Assembly: GCF_000407545.1 (NCBI RefSeq)
Contig: NZ_ASWH01000001.1
Location: 1,999,501 to 2,063,500, forward strand
Origin: Enterococcus gilvus ATCC BAA-350
Lineage (GTDB): Bacteria > Bacillota > Bacilli > Lactobacillales > Enterococcaceae
Direction of reading: 5' to 3'
Length of the DNA: 64,000 nucleotides
Shown here: in pieces, positions 34,494-44,094 of the stretch
How positions within the stretch are numbered: position 1 is the first letter of the stretch
Layout: every line of letters begins with the position of its first letter
Program-made: the position numbers and the translations under genes
The notes under the pieces: model-generated
What the model saw: the letters and a program-made list of their open reading frames with translations, nothing else
Databases searched by the model: none
What the model was told of the DNA's origin: nothing

Positions 34494-36776
34494 ATGACTG
34501 CAAGAGAATATGAACAAGAGCACGTCCATCAAACAAGCGCTTTGATCCAACAAGAAATTGCTTTTTTGGACAACCAAAAGAAAGAGACGAAATCAAAATT
34601 TGATTCTGACATGTTAGAAAATGCGGGTCAAAGAATTCAAGGCGGCTCTTTCGAAGCATTAGCCGATACAATGGCCGAAACAAGACAGCATGAAGCGGAA
34701 TTACTTGTTCGCTATCAAACATTTGCTTCACAAGAAAAGCGCCAAAAAGTTTTGAAATTAATGGGAAACAATCCCTACTTCGCGCGAATCGATTTCAAAG
34801 AAGATCAGGAACAAGAAACACTTTATTTAGGAATTGCTTCTTTACGAGACACGAAGGAGGAAACAGTGGTCATCGACTGGCGGGCACCTATTGCCAACCT
34901 TTATTATGAAGGAACTCTGGGACAGACTGAATATGAAGCCCACGATGCCATAATCCCTATCGAATTACTATTGAAACGACAATTTAAAATTCGGGGAGGG
35001 CAAATCCTTTCCATGGTCGATACCTCCGAAGCCATCAATGACGATTTTCTATTAGAAATTTTAGATGAGGCTTCTTCGAATCATATGAAGAACATCGTAG
35101 CGACGATCCAACGCTCGCAAAACGAGATCATTCGTGACACCAGAAGCAAAGTATTAGTTGTTGAAGGGATCGCCGGCAGCGGAAAAACATCTGCGCTGCT
35201 TCAACGTGTCGCTTACCTGCTTTACCATAACCGGAAATGGTTGGACAACGAACAAGTCCTGTTGTTTTCTCCAAACCATATTTTTTCTGACTATATTTCG
35301 ACCGTCTTACCTTCTCTTGGTGAAAGCGGGATTCCAACCGAAACCTTCAAAACCTTTTTAAGCGCGTTGCTTCCTACCTATCAAATCCACACAGAGGAAA
35401 GTCATGAAGAAGTCTTTCTTTCTGGTCAGGATGATCGGGTCCTCCGCGCAAAAAGCAGTTTTGCCGTCGTTCAGGAACTTTATCGTTACGTCGAACGAAT
35501 CACAGAATTCGGTCCGCTATTTCGTGATCTCAAACTAAAACAAGAGGTTTTGATCTCTAAAAAACAAATTCGCAACTGGTACCAAGAAGCCAATCCAGAG
35601 TTGCCGATGTATCAACGGATGCAGCTTTTGCAAACCAAACTTTTAAAAAAAATCGGCGGCTTAGAAAAAGACGAAATGAAAAAAGACTGGGTCAAAAAAG
35701 AGGCCGATGAATTAGTCGATGCGTTGTTCGTCAACAATCCTGATATGGAAGATTCTGAAAAAGCCGAGCGCCGCCTGCGCCGTCAGATGGCACAAAAGGT
35801 CGTGCGCAAAAAAATGCGTCCGATCCGCAGACAGATCACGCGTTATGGTTTCGTGAATTACGCCAAGCAATACCTGCATTTTTTACAAAGTGTGCCTAAA
35901 CACTTGTTAGAAAAATACGAGTTGACTCACGAGAATTGGACAGCCATGCTCGAGGAATTACTGGGAGATTTCAAGAAAAAAGATATTAGCCTGGAAGACG
36001 GCACCTTAATGTTCCTATTGATGAAGTCGATCCATCCTTTAGAGGTGAAACAAAAAGCGCGATTTATTTTTATTGATGAGATGCAGGATTTTTCACCTGC
36101 TCAAGTCGCCTTACTGCGTCACCTGTATCCAAAAGCAACCTATACCTTATGTGGGGATTTGAATCAGAAGGTTTTCGGAAACGAAAGTATGGTCCATTCG
36201 CTAGGACAGATTTTCCCAGACCAAGCGTTGACCCATTTTGAATTGACGACCAGCTATCGATCCACTGAAGAAATCACTCATTTTGCCAATCAGTTCTTAA
36301 CGCAGGAAAATCGGGTGGAATTGACTGCTCGTGTCGGTGATCTGCCAAAAGTTTATTATGCGAATGAAACCCGACAAATGGTCGATGGCCTGATCCGTCA
36401 AATCGAGGAAACCGCAGAGATGGCAAAATATTGGCGAACCGCCATCATCGCAAAAACGGTGGAGGAATGTCAGGATCTGTACAATCAATTGTCTCCTGAA
36501 CAGCAATCACAGGTTCAACTGCTAACGGATGAGGAAGACTTCATGAAGAAGAGTTTGATCATCATTCCGACCTATTTGGCAAAAGGGTTAGAATTTGACC
36601 GTGTATTTGCTTGGAATATTTCTCCTGAAAATTACCATACAGAGCAGGACAAATTGATCCTATATACAGTCTGCACGCGGGCCATGCACGAATTGAACCT
36701 GCTCGTTATCGGTCAAAGAAGCCCATTACTAGAAATGATTCCCGAAACACTCTATCGACAAGAAGCTTTAGACTAA
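34494..36776 (+). CDS. helD: HelD-type RNA polymerase recycling helicase
   Basis: A 760-residue UvrD-like superfamily 1 ATPase. The N-terminal helical arm (about 1-70) is the part that, in HelD, enters RNA polymerase to remove nucleic acids. Walker A is GIAGSGKT (residues 225-232), Walker B/DEAD-like FIDEMQDF near 525, and motif IV TTSYRST follows. The C-terminal helicase motifs are complete. Compared with UvrD/PcrA, the N-terminal extension and insertion are typical of HelD. Single gene with its own promoter. Confidence 0.9.
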   Translation: MTAREYEQEHVHQTSALIQQEIAFLDNQKKETKSKFDSDMLENAGQRIQGGSFEALADTMAETRQHEAELLVRYQTFASQEKRQKVLKLMGNNPYFARIDFKEDQEQETLYLGIASLRDTKEETVVIDWRAPIANLYYEGTLGQTEYEAHDAIIPIELLLKRQFKIRGGQILSMVDTSEAINDDFLLEILDEASSNHMKNIVATIQRSQNEIIRDTRSKVLVVEGIAGSGKTSALLQRVAYLLYHNRKWLDNEQVLLFSPNHIFSDYISTVLPSLGESGIPTETFKTFLSALLPTYQIHTEESHEEVFLSGQDDRVLRAKSSFAVVQELYRYVERITEFGPLFRDLKLKQEVLISKKQIRNWYQEANPELPMYQRMQLLQTKLLKKIGGLEKDEMKKDWVKKEADELVDALFVNNPDMEDSEKAERRLRRQMAQKVVRKKMRPIRRQITRYGFVNYAKQYLHFLQSVPKHLLEKYELTHENWTAMLEELLGDFKKKDISLEDGTLMFLLMKSIHPLEVKQKARFIFIDEMQDFSPAQVALLRHLYPKATYTLCGDLNQKVFGNESMVHSLGQIFPDQALTHFELTTSYRSTEEITHFANQFLTQENRVELTARVGDLPKVYYANETRQMVDGLIRQIEETAEMAKYWRTAIIAKTVEECQDLYNQLSPEQQSQVQLLTDEEDFMKKSLIIIPTYLAKGLEFDRVFAWNISPENYHTEQDKLILYTVCTRAMHELNLLVIGQRSPLLEMIPETLYRQEALD

Positions 36777-36778
36777 AC

Positions 36779-36822
36779 AAAAAAACAGCCGCTTAAATCT
36801 AAAAAGATTTAAGCGGCTATTT
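36779..36822. terminator. Bidirectional terminator between helD and the YebC-family gene
   Basis: AGCCGCTTAAATC-TAAAAA-GATTTAAGCGGCT, 13 pairs, with A run to the left and T run to the right. Confidence 0.9.
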
Positions 36823-36823
36823 C

Positions 36824-37543
36824 TTAGTCTTCTAATTCAACGTTATGATAAATTTGTTGAACATCTTCCAATTCATCCAACACATCGATCATTTTTTCAA
36901 ATTTCTCTAGGTCTTCTCCCGTCAAGGTGACTTCACTTTGCGGGATCATTTGCATTTCCGCAACAGAGAATTCTGAAATGCCTTTTTCCTTCAAGGCTTC
37001 TTGAATCGCATTGAAGTCTTCAGGTTCGCCGTAAACGATGATTTGTCCTTCTTCATCTACAACATCGCGAACATCGATTTCTTTGTCCATCAAGTATTCC
37101 AACACTTCATCTGCATCTTCGCCGGCAAAGCCAAACAAAGCCGTGTTGTCGAACATATACGCGACCGCACCAGACACACCCATGTTTCCGCCATTTTTAC
37201 CAAAAGCAGCACGTACATCTGAAGCTGTCCGATTCACGTTGTTCGTCAACGCATCTACGATAACCATTGATCCATTTGGACCAAAGCCTTCATAACGGAG
37301 TTCCTGGAATGTTTCATCGCCAGAACCTTTCGCTTTTTCGATAGCTCGATCAATAATATGTTTTGGTACATTGTACGTTTTCGCCCGTTCAATAACGAAA
37401 CGCAATTTTTGATTGGCGTGAGGATCAGGCTCACCTGATTTTGCTGCCGCGTAGATCTCGATTCCAAATTTAGCGTAAATTTTACTGTTGTTTGCATCCT
37501 TCGCAGTTTTCTTTGCTACGATATTCGCCCATTTACGTCCCAT
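36824..37543 (-). CDS. YebC/PmpR-family regulatory protein
   Basis: A 239-residue protein in the YebC family, beginning [20 protein letters not shown] and containing the [19 protein letters not shown] block, [15 protein letters not shown] and the acidic C terminus. YebC proteins have been reported as transcriptional regulators and more recently as ribosome-associated factors that ease translation of proline stretches. Firmicutes often carry two paralogues; the MGRKWANI opening fits the YeeI type. Function here is inferred from the family. Confidence 0.93.
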   Translation of the reverse strand: MGRKWANIVAKKTAKDANNSKIYAKFGIEIYAAAKSGEPDPHANQKLRFVIERAKTYNVPKHIIDRAIEKAKGSGDETFQELRYEGFGPNGSMVIVDALTNNVNRTASDVRAAFGKNGGNMGVSGAVAYMFDNTALFGFAGEDADEVLEYLMDKEIDVRDVVDEEGQIIVYGEPEDFNAIQEALKEKGISEFSVAEMQMIPQSEVTLTGEDLEKFEKMIDVLDELEDVQQIYHNVELED

Positions 37544-37615
37544 GTTTTCACTTCTCTTTCGTTAATTTCATACTTTCTCATTATAACGACTCACCTGCAC
37601 TTTGAAAAGTTTTTT

Positions 37616-38755
37616 TTAGAGGCGAATCGGAAATCGCCCGATCGTCTGTTCCATTGGGTGAATCAGTTGATACACTTGATCCGCTCGATACGTCAAAAAA
37701 TGCTGACCTTTCTCTTTCTGTCCGATCTTGGCCGCTACTGGTAAGGAAAATTCTTTTTTTCTTTTATTCAAATACGCCTGCCCTTTTTCAGTAAAGCCCA
37801 AGATATGCAGCATGGATCGTTCCTGCTCGGCTCGCATTTCTTCTTCTTTAACTTGCAGCAGAACGTAGGTCAATAGGCGTTGCAGACGCGGTTGCGTGTA
37901 ACGCTTCGTGCTGATGGTCTGCAAATATTCCGAAAAATCTTCTACTTTTTGCTCAACTAAACGATGCTCCAGCCCTTCACGCATCTGATAGATCCCACGA
38001 AGGCTGTCTAAAGAATCGGCCCGCAATTGATACTCTAAGTACGGCCAAAAATCGGACCAGGAAATGCGTGTTTTGTTTAATTCTTCTAAAGTGGCCGCGG
38101 GGACAAAAGAAGAGACGTCTTCATCCGCCAAAACCGCCTGTCGAATGCCCGTAGCACTAGCGAAGGTATTTTCGACCAACGCCTCCTCGTGGTAGCCTTG
38201 ATCTTTTCTTGCCAACGGGAAAATCGCCATCGGCTGCGGGTATTGCGCATTTTCCTTCGCGTAACTTAATCCGAGGATATGATTAGGTGGAAAATTCTTG
38301 GCCTTCGGATACAGCTGCGAAACGACTTCCGCCATTTTTTCCGGATAGCTCCAGCCAATCGGCAATTCATGAAACAATCGATCGATGCTTGCTTTCTCCT
38401 CAATAAAGAACCGGCCATAATCCGCATAATCAAAATCAGACTCGCTGTCTGTACCGAAACATAACGCATCACACTTCAAAGCATGCAATAACTTGATGCT
38501 TCCTTTTGCGAAATAATCCGCAGACTGAACCGCCCAAGAAAACGGCAATTCAACCACCAGATCAACCCCGTTTTCCAATGCTGCTTGGGCCCGCGCCCAT
38601 TTGTCCATGATCGCCGGTTCGCCCCGCTGCAAAAAATTGCCGCTCATCACCGCGACAACGACATCTGCTCCGCTCAATTCACGTGCCTTTTCCGCATGAT
38701 ACCGATGCCCATTATGAAATGGATTGTATTCTACCACGATTCCACAACTTCGCAT
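37616..38755 (-). CDS. tmcAL: tRNA(Met) cytidine acetate ligase
   Basis: A 379-residue nucleotidyltransferase-like protein (formerly YlbM). It acetylates C34 of elongator tRNA-Met using acetate and ATP. The signature CGIVVEYNPFHNGHRYH at the start includes the nucleotidyltransferase HxGH-like HNGH; QRGEPAIMDKW and GTDSES follow. ATG 38755 has GGGGG at the right distance; the ATG two codons earlier abuts it. It lies just upstream of the methyltransferase terminator, so it may be transcribed separately from the yqeG cluster. Confidence 0.93.
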   Translation of the reverse strand: MRSCGIVVEYNPFHNGHRYHAEKARELSGADVVVAVMSGNFLQRGEPAIMDKWARAQAALENGVDLVVELPFSWAVQSADYFAKGSIKLLHALKCDALCFGTDSESDFDYADYGRFFIEEKASIDRLFHELPIGWSYPEKMAEVVSQLYPKAKNFPPNHILGLSYAKENAQYPQPMAIFPLARKDQGYHEEALVENTFASATGIRQAVLADEDVSSFVPAATLEELNKTRISWSDFWPYLEYQLRADSLDSLRGIYQMREGLEHRLVEQKVEDFSEYLQTISTKRYTQPRLQRLLTYVLLQVKEEEMRAEQERSMLHILGFTEKGQAYLNKRKKEFSLPVAAKIGQKEKGQHFLTYRADQVYQLIHPMEQTIGRFPIRL

Positions 38756-38814
38756 TTCCATCCCCCTTTCATTTACTATAGCCGTATTTTGATCCAGCCT
38801 TTTATCAAATGAAT

Positions 38815-38846
38815 TGTCAAAAAAAACCGAGATCTCTCTCGGTTAT
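38815..38846 (-). terminator. Terminator at the methyltransferase end
   Basis: AACCGAGAGAGATCTCGGTT with a minus-direction U run (plus-strand A run 38819-38826), overlapping the methyltransferase stop. Confidence 0.82.
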
Positions 38847-39571
38847 TTCTGACATACAAAAAACCAGCGTTTGCTTGTTTCGTTTGGTTCTTCATCTGTA
38901 AAATCTGCAAAGACTTCTGTTTTAAACCCAACTTCAGTCAACATTTTTTTGTACGTTTCCAGCGGATACGTCCGCTCCTTGTGCAATTCATCGAAACGCT
39001 CAAAAAGTTCACCGTCTCTTTTTACAAAGAATGTCAAAAAGTGCTCAATACTGTGGCTCGAATCCCCCGGATAGCTATCCCAAAGAAAAGCAAATTCCTC
39101 TGTCTGATCATGAAAGCTATACTCAGGAAATACGTCATCCACTTGATGGGTAGAATGAACATCAAAAATAAATGTTCCTGATTCTTTCAATAACTGATAG
39201 ACCCCTTCAAATACCTGCTTGACCTGCACGGCATCTGGCATATAGCACAGCGAATCAGAAAAACAAGTGACTGCTTGATATTCGCCAATATCCGTTAGAT
39301 CCAGCATGTCTCCAGCAATCCAATTAACTGAGACACCCGCTTGAAGCCCACGGTCACTAGCCAAGGTCAGCATTTCCTCTGATAGGTCTAACCCAGTCAC
39401 ATCAAAACCCTTTTGAGCAAATTCCACAGCTAACGCACCTGTTCCGCACGCCAGCTCCAAAATTTGATTCGTCGCGACGGGGAAATGGCGCAATGAAAAA
39501 TCCAACCATTGCTGATACAAAGAATCATCCATTACCTCATCATAAACAAAAGCAAAGGTTTCATACGCCAT
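38843..39571 (-). CDS. SAM-dependent methyltransferase of the yqeM position
   Basis: A 242-residue class I methyltransferase. The SAM motif ILELACGTGALAVEFAQKGFD is near residue 40, and DLSEEMLTLA follows. It takes the same place as Bacillus YqeM, right after rsfS, with which its ATG shares one base (TAATG). The substrate is unknown; ribosome-assembly or tRNA genes around it suggest an RNA-related role, but that is inference. ATG 39571 is used, not the upstream frame that starts inside rsfS. Confidence 0.9.
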   Translation of the reverse strand: MAYETFAFVYDEVMDDSLYQQWLDFSLRHFPVATNQILELACGTGALAVEFAQKGFDVTGLDLSEEMLTLASDRGLQAGVSVNWIAGDMLDLTDIGEYQAVTCFSDSLCYMPDAVQVKQVFEGVYQLLKESGTFIFDVHSTHQVDDVFPEYSFHDQTEEFAFLWDSYPGDSSHSIEHFLTFFVKRDGELFERFDELHKERTYPLETYKKMLTEVGFKTEVFADFTDEEPNETSKRWFFVCQK

Positions 39572-39909
39572 TAATCCAACCACGCCTCGATGTTTTCAAG
39601 TGGTGCATCCGACCATAATTTTTCTAAATTATAAAATTCACGCTCTGACGTACTAAACACATGGACGATCACATCGCCTAAGTCGATCAAGACCCATTTT
39701 CCGCCATCTTTTCCTTCTACACGCTTCACTTCAACGTGCGCTTCTTCTTCCTTGTCTACAACTTCATCGACGATCGCATTGATTTGACGATCAGAATTTG
39801 CGGAACAAATCAAGAAATAATCCGCCAACAATGAAACTTGAGAAACATTCAATGCCACGATATCAACCGCACGTTTTGCATCGGCTGCCTTCACGGCGAT
39901 TTCTAACAT
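39571..39909 (-). CDS. rsfS: Ribosomal silencing factor RsfS
   Basis: A 112-residue protein that binds uL14 and blocks joining of ribosomal subunits in starvation. Signatures: AADYFLICS-like LLADYFLICSANSDRQINAI and the C-terminal DLGDVIVHVFSTSEREFYNLEKLW. Part of the yqeG to yqeM cluster; it follows yqeK by 57 bases and overlaps the methyltransferase by one base. Confidence 0.96.
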   Translation of the reverse strand: MLEIAVKAADAKRAVDIVALNVSQVSLLADYFLICSANSDRQINAIVDEVVDKEEEAHVEVKRVEGKDGGKWVLIDLGDVIVHVFSTSEREFYNLEKLWSDAPLENIEAWLD

Positions 39910-39966
39910 ATTCTTACTATCTATGATAATTCTCCTCCTTATAATTCAAACGAAACCATTAATTAC

Positions 39967-40563
39967 TTAGTGTATACCAGCGACCCAGCGATTGTAGGTT
40001 TCAATCGTTTTGGGATAAACTGGTGTTTCTGACTCAATTAGATGAGCCAACGTGTGCTTTGTCTCAAATGCAACAGCTTGATCCAAGTCGCTAAATGCGA
40101 TCACGCGTGCATCTTCGACCCCGGGAAAATTTCTGCCCGGTTCAATATAATCTGCCACATAGATGATTTTATCAAGCAAAGACATTTCTGCCGCTCCCGT
40201 CGTATGAAGACGAATCGCAGTAAGAATTTCGTCATCGGAGATCTTTAACTCCTGACGAACAAAATCCGCTCCAACAAGCCCATGCCAGATCGCATTGCCG
40301 TATTTTAACAGCTCCGCCTTCTCTTCATAGTCTCCTTGATCAATTGCCAATTCAAATTCTTCATCCGAGCGTTCTTTTGCATAGTCATGGGTCAACGCAG
40401 CAATGCTCGCTTTTTCAAGTGAAGCTCCGAAACGCTCTGCTAAAGCAATCGCTGTCTCCTCCACACCTAATACATGTTGGAAACGACGCTCACTCATTCG
40501 CATCTGAACGGCCTGCATCAATGCTTCCCGTTCCATGGCTGTATAGGTTCTACTATATTTCAT
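39967..40563 (-). CDS. yqeK: YqeK-type HD hydrolase (Ap4A hydrolase)
   Basis: A 198-residue HD-domain protein. Its bacterial relatives split diadenosine tetraphosphate symmetrically. The metal-binding pattern includes the HVLGVEETA His, HD of ALTHDYAKE and the later His and Asp (GLVGADF; YVADYIEPGR). The ATG at 40563 overlaps the nadD stop (GATGAAATATAG), so translation is coupled; an earlier in-frame ATG inside nadD is rejected. Cluster order matches Bacillus. Confidence 0.94.
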   Translation of the reverse strand: MKYSRTYTAMEREALMQAVQMRMSERRFQHVLGVEETAIALAERFGASLEKASIAALTHDYAKERSDEEFELAIDQGDYEEKAELLKYGNAIWHGLVGADFVRQELKISDDEILTAIRLHTTGAAEMSLLDKIIYVADYIEPGRNFPGVEDARVIAFSDLDQAVAFETKHTLAHLIESETPVYPKTIETYNRWVAGIH

Positions 40564-41188
40564 CCAGATACAATCCTTCTTCCGATATATATTCCCGAAC
40601 CCGGTCAGGCACAAGATAACGAATCGAACATCCCTGTTTTACTTGTTTTCGGATATACGACGATGACAACTGAATCTCAGGAACGTCCACCCAAATAATC
40701 GGATAGGGACTTTCTAACGCAAACCCTGCACGCTTCACGCCAACAAAGTTCACGAGCCGCACCAATTCCTCGATTCGATGCCATTTTGGTAAATATGCTA
40801 CCTCATCGCCACCGATAATAAAATAATACTCTGTGTCAGGATTTTCTGTTGTCAATTCCAGCATTGTATCGATCGTATAGCTTTTACCCTTTCGTGCCAA
40901 TTCCCTTGTATCAACCGACAAAAAAGCATTGTCTTCGATCGCACGTTGGACCATGGCCAACCGATGTTTGCTATCGATCGTTTTCTTTTCATCCACGTGT
41001 GGAGGCAGGTAACTTGGTAGCAGATGCACTTCATCGAATCCCAACTTTTGCCCGACCTGCTCCGCGATCATTAAGTGCGCGTGATGAATCGGATTAAAAT
41101 TCCCACCCAACAGTCCTACCTGCTTTTTCGGCATAGTAGTATCCGTCATTGGTTCAACTTTTGGAATTGTTAAGACATCTTGGTACAC
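40553..41188 (-). CDS. nadD: Nicotinate-nucleotide adenylyltransferase
   Basis: Adenylates nicotinate mononucleotide in NAD synthesis. The 211-residue protein has the nucleotidyltransferase pattern GLLGGNFNPIHHAHLMIAEQ (HxGH-like HHAH) and the C-terminal LSSSYIRKQVKQG (ISST-like) motif. I use GTG 41188 because GGGGG lies 8 bases upstream; an ATG downstream (MTDTTMPKK, 13 codons later) is also possible. It lies between yhbY (33 bases) and yqeK (overlap). Confidence 0.94.
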   Translation of the reverse strand: MYQDVLTIPKVEPMTDTTMPKKQVGLLGGNFNPIHHAHLMIAEQVGQKLGFDEVHLLPSYLPPHVDEKKTIDSKHRLAMVQRAIEDNAFLSVDTRELARKGKSYTIDTMLELTTENPDTEYYFIIGGDEVAYLPKWHRIEELVRLVNFVGVKRAGFALESPYPIIWVDVPEIQLSSSYIRKQVKQGCSIRYLVPDRVREYISEEGLYLDEI

Positions 41189-41221
41189 CCGTTATTCCCC
41201 CTTGTTTTCTGAAAAAGAAGC

Positions 41222-41533
41222 TTAAATACTTTTAACCTCTTTTGATATTTTTTGATATTTTTCTTTGCTTGACGCTTTGTATAAAACCAATACACGACCA
41301 ATGATCTGAACGATGTCACAATGGATTTTTTCTTCCAATACATGTGCCACATCTTCTGCGATCTCATCGGTATTTTGCAATAAATTGATTTTGATCAATT
41401 CTCTTTTTTCCAAAGCTTCATTGATTTGAACGATCACAGCCTCATTGATCCCGTTTTTACCGATTTGGAAAATCGGTTGTAGGTGATGGGCCTGACTACG
41501 TAAAAACCGTTTTTGTTTTCCTCTTAATTCCAT
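41222..41533 (-). CDS. yhbY: YhbY-family RNA-binding protein
   Basis: A 103-residue CRS1/YhbY-domain protein that binds pre-50S ribosomal RNA. The domain begins at LRGKQKRFLRSQAHHLQPIFQ with the GKNGINEAVI loop (GxxG) and ends IGRVLVLYKASS. It is 30 bases downstream of yqeH and continues the ribosome-assembly cluster. Confidence 0.95.
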   Translation of the reverse strand: MELRGKQKRFLRSQAHHLQPIFQIGKNGINEAVIVQINEALEKRELIKINLLQNTDEIAEDVAHVLEEKIHCDIVQIIGRVLVLYKASSKEKYQKISKEVKSI

Positions 41534-41563
41534 TGATACTCCCCTTAATTGGATAATAATTTT

Positions 41564-42673
41564 TTAAATCAGCGCTTTTCGGGTCAGCACATCGACCCCT
41601 TTTGGCGCCCAGCCGGCAACTACTGCTGGTTTTGATACAGTGACCCAGCCTAGCCCAGCAAAAACAATGTCTGTTTTTTCTTTGATCGAGAACTCAAAAC
41701 GAACAAGCGCTGGGAAATCCTCTACTTCATCAGGACGTGGTGGTTGCAGCAAGCCGCCTACATGCTTCTCATAAAAAGCATCCGCCTTCTCTAGCTTTGT
41801 CCGATGCGGTTCAATGTCATTGGAAACATACGTAATGAAAGACGCACGATCCCCCTGAATGAAATCAAAACGAGCCAAACCGCCTAAAAACAGTGTCTGA
41901 CCAGCATTCAACTGATAGACCTTTGGCTTGATTTCTTTGTGGGGTGCAATGATCTTCAAGTCTTTCTTTCCAAGATAATGGGCCATTTGATGGCGGTGGA
42001 TGATCCCTGGTGTATCAAACATAAATTGACCATCATCCAATGGAATCTCGATCTTATCCAATGTTGTACCTGGAAATTGCGAGGTGGTGATCAAGTCTTG
42101 AACACCCGCCGTTTGCTTGATGATTTGGTTGATCAATGTAGACTTTCCAACATTGGTGACACCAACAACATACACATCGCGTCCGTCGCGGTATTCTTCG
42201 ATTTTCTCTAGCAGTTCCGTCATTTCATTTGGTTTCCGTGCACTGGTCAATAAGATATCGACAGGGCGTAGTCCTTCTTCATGTGCACGTTCACGCATCC
42301 ATTGGGTTAATTTTCCGCGCTTCAATGATTTAGGCAGCAAATCGACCTTGTTCCCTACTAATAAGACAGGATTGTCTCCAACAAATCGATGTAGACCAGG
42401 TATCAATGAACCATTGAAATCAAAAATATCCACTACATTAACAATCAAAGCATCTGCTTTGCCAAGTTCATTCAGCAAGCGCAAGAAATCATCGTCTGTT
42501 AACGAAACATCTTGGATCTCATTGTAATGACGAAGGCGGAAACAACGTTGGCAGTATACTTCGCCGTTTTCCAATCCTTTTTCTAAAGACGATTGCGGTG
42601 TATAGCCCAATTCATTTGGGTGTTCTGTCTGGATCTTCGCGCCGCAGCCGATACAAAATAATTCTTCTTCCAT
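41564..42673 (-). CDS. yqeH: Ribosome biogenesis GTPase YqeH
   Basis: A 369-residue circularly permuted GTPase needed for 30S assembly. An N-terminal zinc finger has CIGCG and CQRC pairs (residues about 7-42). GTP motifs appear in permuted order: G4 NKVD, G5 SARKP, G1 GVTNVGKST, G3 DTPG. The C-terminal domain is complete. One base separates it from yqeG, and the two are co-transcribed. Confidence 0.96.
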   Translation of the reverse strand: MEEELFCIGCGAKIQTEHPNELGYTPQSSLEKGLENGEVYCQRCFRLRHYNEIQDVSLTDDDFLRLLNELGKADALIVNVVDIFDFNGSLIPGLHRFVGDNPVLLVGNKVDLLPKSLKRGKLTQWMRERAHEEGLRPVDILLTSARKPNEMTELLEKIEEYRDGRDVYVVGVTNVGKSTLINQIIKQTAGVQDLITTSQFPGTTLDKIEIPLDDGQFMFDTPGIIHRHQMAHYLGKKDLKIIAPHKEIKPKVYQLNAGQTLFLGGLARFDFIQGDRASFITYVSNDIEPHRTKLEKADAFYEKHVGGLLQPPRPDEVEDFPALVRFEFSIKEKTDIVFAGLGWVTVSKPAVVAGWAPKGVDVLTRKALI

Positions 42674-43198
42674 TTATAGTTCACTCTTCCATTTCATCTC
42701 AGGATCTTTGCGTAATAAAATGTGCATCACACGACGTTCAAAAAAGCGATTGATCCGGGTATTCCAGCCATCCGTATCGAGGATCGGACGCACAAGAATA
42801 CTCCGAATACCCGCTGCACTTGCTCCGCGAATATCGGTCATCACTTGATCACCGATCATGACGATCTCCTCTTTTGAAACGCCTAATTGTTTCTGCGCAT
42901 TGATAATTCCTAACGAAAAAGGCTTCATTGCTCGAGAGACAAAGTCCAATTTAAAGCTTTCAAGAGCTTTTGCTACACGACTAGCCTTGTTATTTGAAAC
43001 AACAACGACAGGGATGCCCGCCTCGTCCATCATCTTTAACCAATCAATCAACTCTTTCGTTCCATTAGGGTTGTTCCAAGCGATCAACGTGTTATCTAGA
43101 TCTGTCAGTACGGCTTTGAATCCATGTGCCTTTAATTGTTCTGGGGTTATTTGATAAATGGCTTCGACCATCCACGTAGGTTTGTATTTGTCTAACAT
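42674..43198 (-). CDS. yqeG: YqeG-family HAD IIIA phosphatase
   Basis: A 174-residue HAD phosphatase of subfamily IIIA. The nucleophile is in TDLDNTLIAWN, followed by VVVSNNKASRV and the GDQVMTDIRGA acid motif. It is always upstream of yqeH in Firmicutes; phosphatidylglycerophosphate phosphatase activity has been shown for related proteins. The start at ATG 43198 is taken with AGGAG upstream, not the in-frame ATG nine codons earlier. A -10 TATAAT at 43255-43260 (minus) is the likely operon promoter, though its -35 is poor. Confidence 0.93.
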   Translation of the reverse strand: MLDKYKPTWMVEAIYQITPEQLKAHGFKAVLTDLDNTLIAWNNPNGTKELIDWLKMMDEAGIPVVVVSNNKASRVAKALESFKLDFVSRAMKPFSLGIINAQKQLGVSKEEIVMIGDQVMTDIRGASAAGIRSILVRPILDTDGWNTRINRFFERRVMHILLRKDPEMKWKSEL

Positions 43199-43302
43199 GG
43201 CAACTCCTATATCCTTATTTTGCATATCTTTGTTTTATACATCTACAAAACCTGATTATAACGCAAATACGTTGAAAACTCTACATTTGGGTACAAAGGT
43301 TT

Positions 43303-43333
43303 AAAAAAAGACTAGGCTTTCTCCGCCTAGTCT
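43303..43333 (-). terminator. Terminator of the amino acid transporter operon
   Basis: AGACTAGGC-GGAGAAA-GCCTAGTCT stem followed by seven U, minus direction. Confidence 0.9.
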
Positions 43334-43341
43334 CAAGAATT

Positions 43342-44076
43342 TTATAATACTTTTGATAAAAAGTCGATGGTGCGAGAATTTTGAGTATGGTCAAACACTT
43401 CTTCTGGGGTGCCTTCTTCAACGATCACTCCGCCGTCCATAAAGATCACGCGGTCGCCAACTTCTTTGGCAAACCCCATCTCGTGTGTCACGATCATCAT
43501 GGTCATGCCTTCTTTTGCCAATTGCTGCATCACTTCTAAAACATCCCCGACCATTTCAGGATCAAGTGCTGATGTTGGTTCATCAAACAGCATCACGTCC
43601 GGTTGCATCGCCAAAGCTCTTGCGATAGCGATCCGCTGCTGCTGCCCCCCTGATAAAGAATGAGGATATGCATCCGCCTTTTCAGACAAACCGACCTTTT
43701 CAAGCAATTCCTCTGCGATTTTTTCCGCTTCCGCTTTTGCCAAGCCCTTTACCTTGATCGGTGACAAGGTGATATTGTCCAAGACCGTCATATTGGGAAA
43801 AAGGTTAAATTGCTGGAACACCATTCCCATTTTTTCACGTGTTTTGAAAATATCATTTTTCTTATCTGTAATATCCGTTCCTTCAAACCGAATCGTACCC
43901 GATGTAGGAACTTCTAATAAATTGACGCAACGTAAAAACGTACTTTTCCCTGAACCAGATGGTCCAATGATGACAACGACTTCTCCGGGCGTAATCTCTG
44001 CGGAAATGTCTTTCAATACCTCGTTATCGCCAAATTTCTTATTTAAATGTTCAATTTGAATCAATGCTTCTGCCAT
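43342..44076 (-). CDS. Polar amino acid ABC transporter ATPase
   Basis: A 244-residue ABC ATPase of the polar amino acid (GlnQ/HisP) type. Walker [10 protein letters not shown], signature LSGGQQQR, Walker [15 protein letters not shown]-loop VTHEMGFA, and the GQQ context are all present. It powers the permease at 44095-44784 and the binding protein at 44797. Glutamine or another polar amino acid is the likely substrate by family, but specificity is uncertain. ATG 44076 is chosen over GTG three codons earlier (GAGGTG upstream). Confidence 0.94.
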   Translation of the reverse strand: MAEALIQIEHLNKKFGDNEVLKDISAEITPGEVVVIIGPSGSGKSTFLRCVNLLEVPTSGTIRFEGTDITDKKNDIFKTREKMGMVFQQFNLFPNMTVLDNITLSPIKVKGLAKAEAEKIAEELLEKVGLSEKADAYPHSLSGGQQQRIAIARALAMQPDVMLFDEPTSALDPEMVGDVLEVMQQLAKEGMTMMIVTHEMGFAKEVGDRVIFMDGGVIVEEGTPEEVFDHTQNSRTIDFLSKVL

Positions 44077-44094
44077 TATTTTCACCTCTGCTCC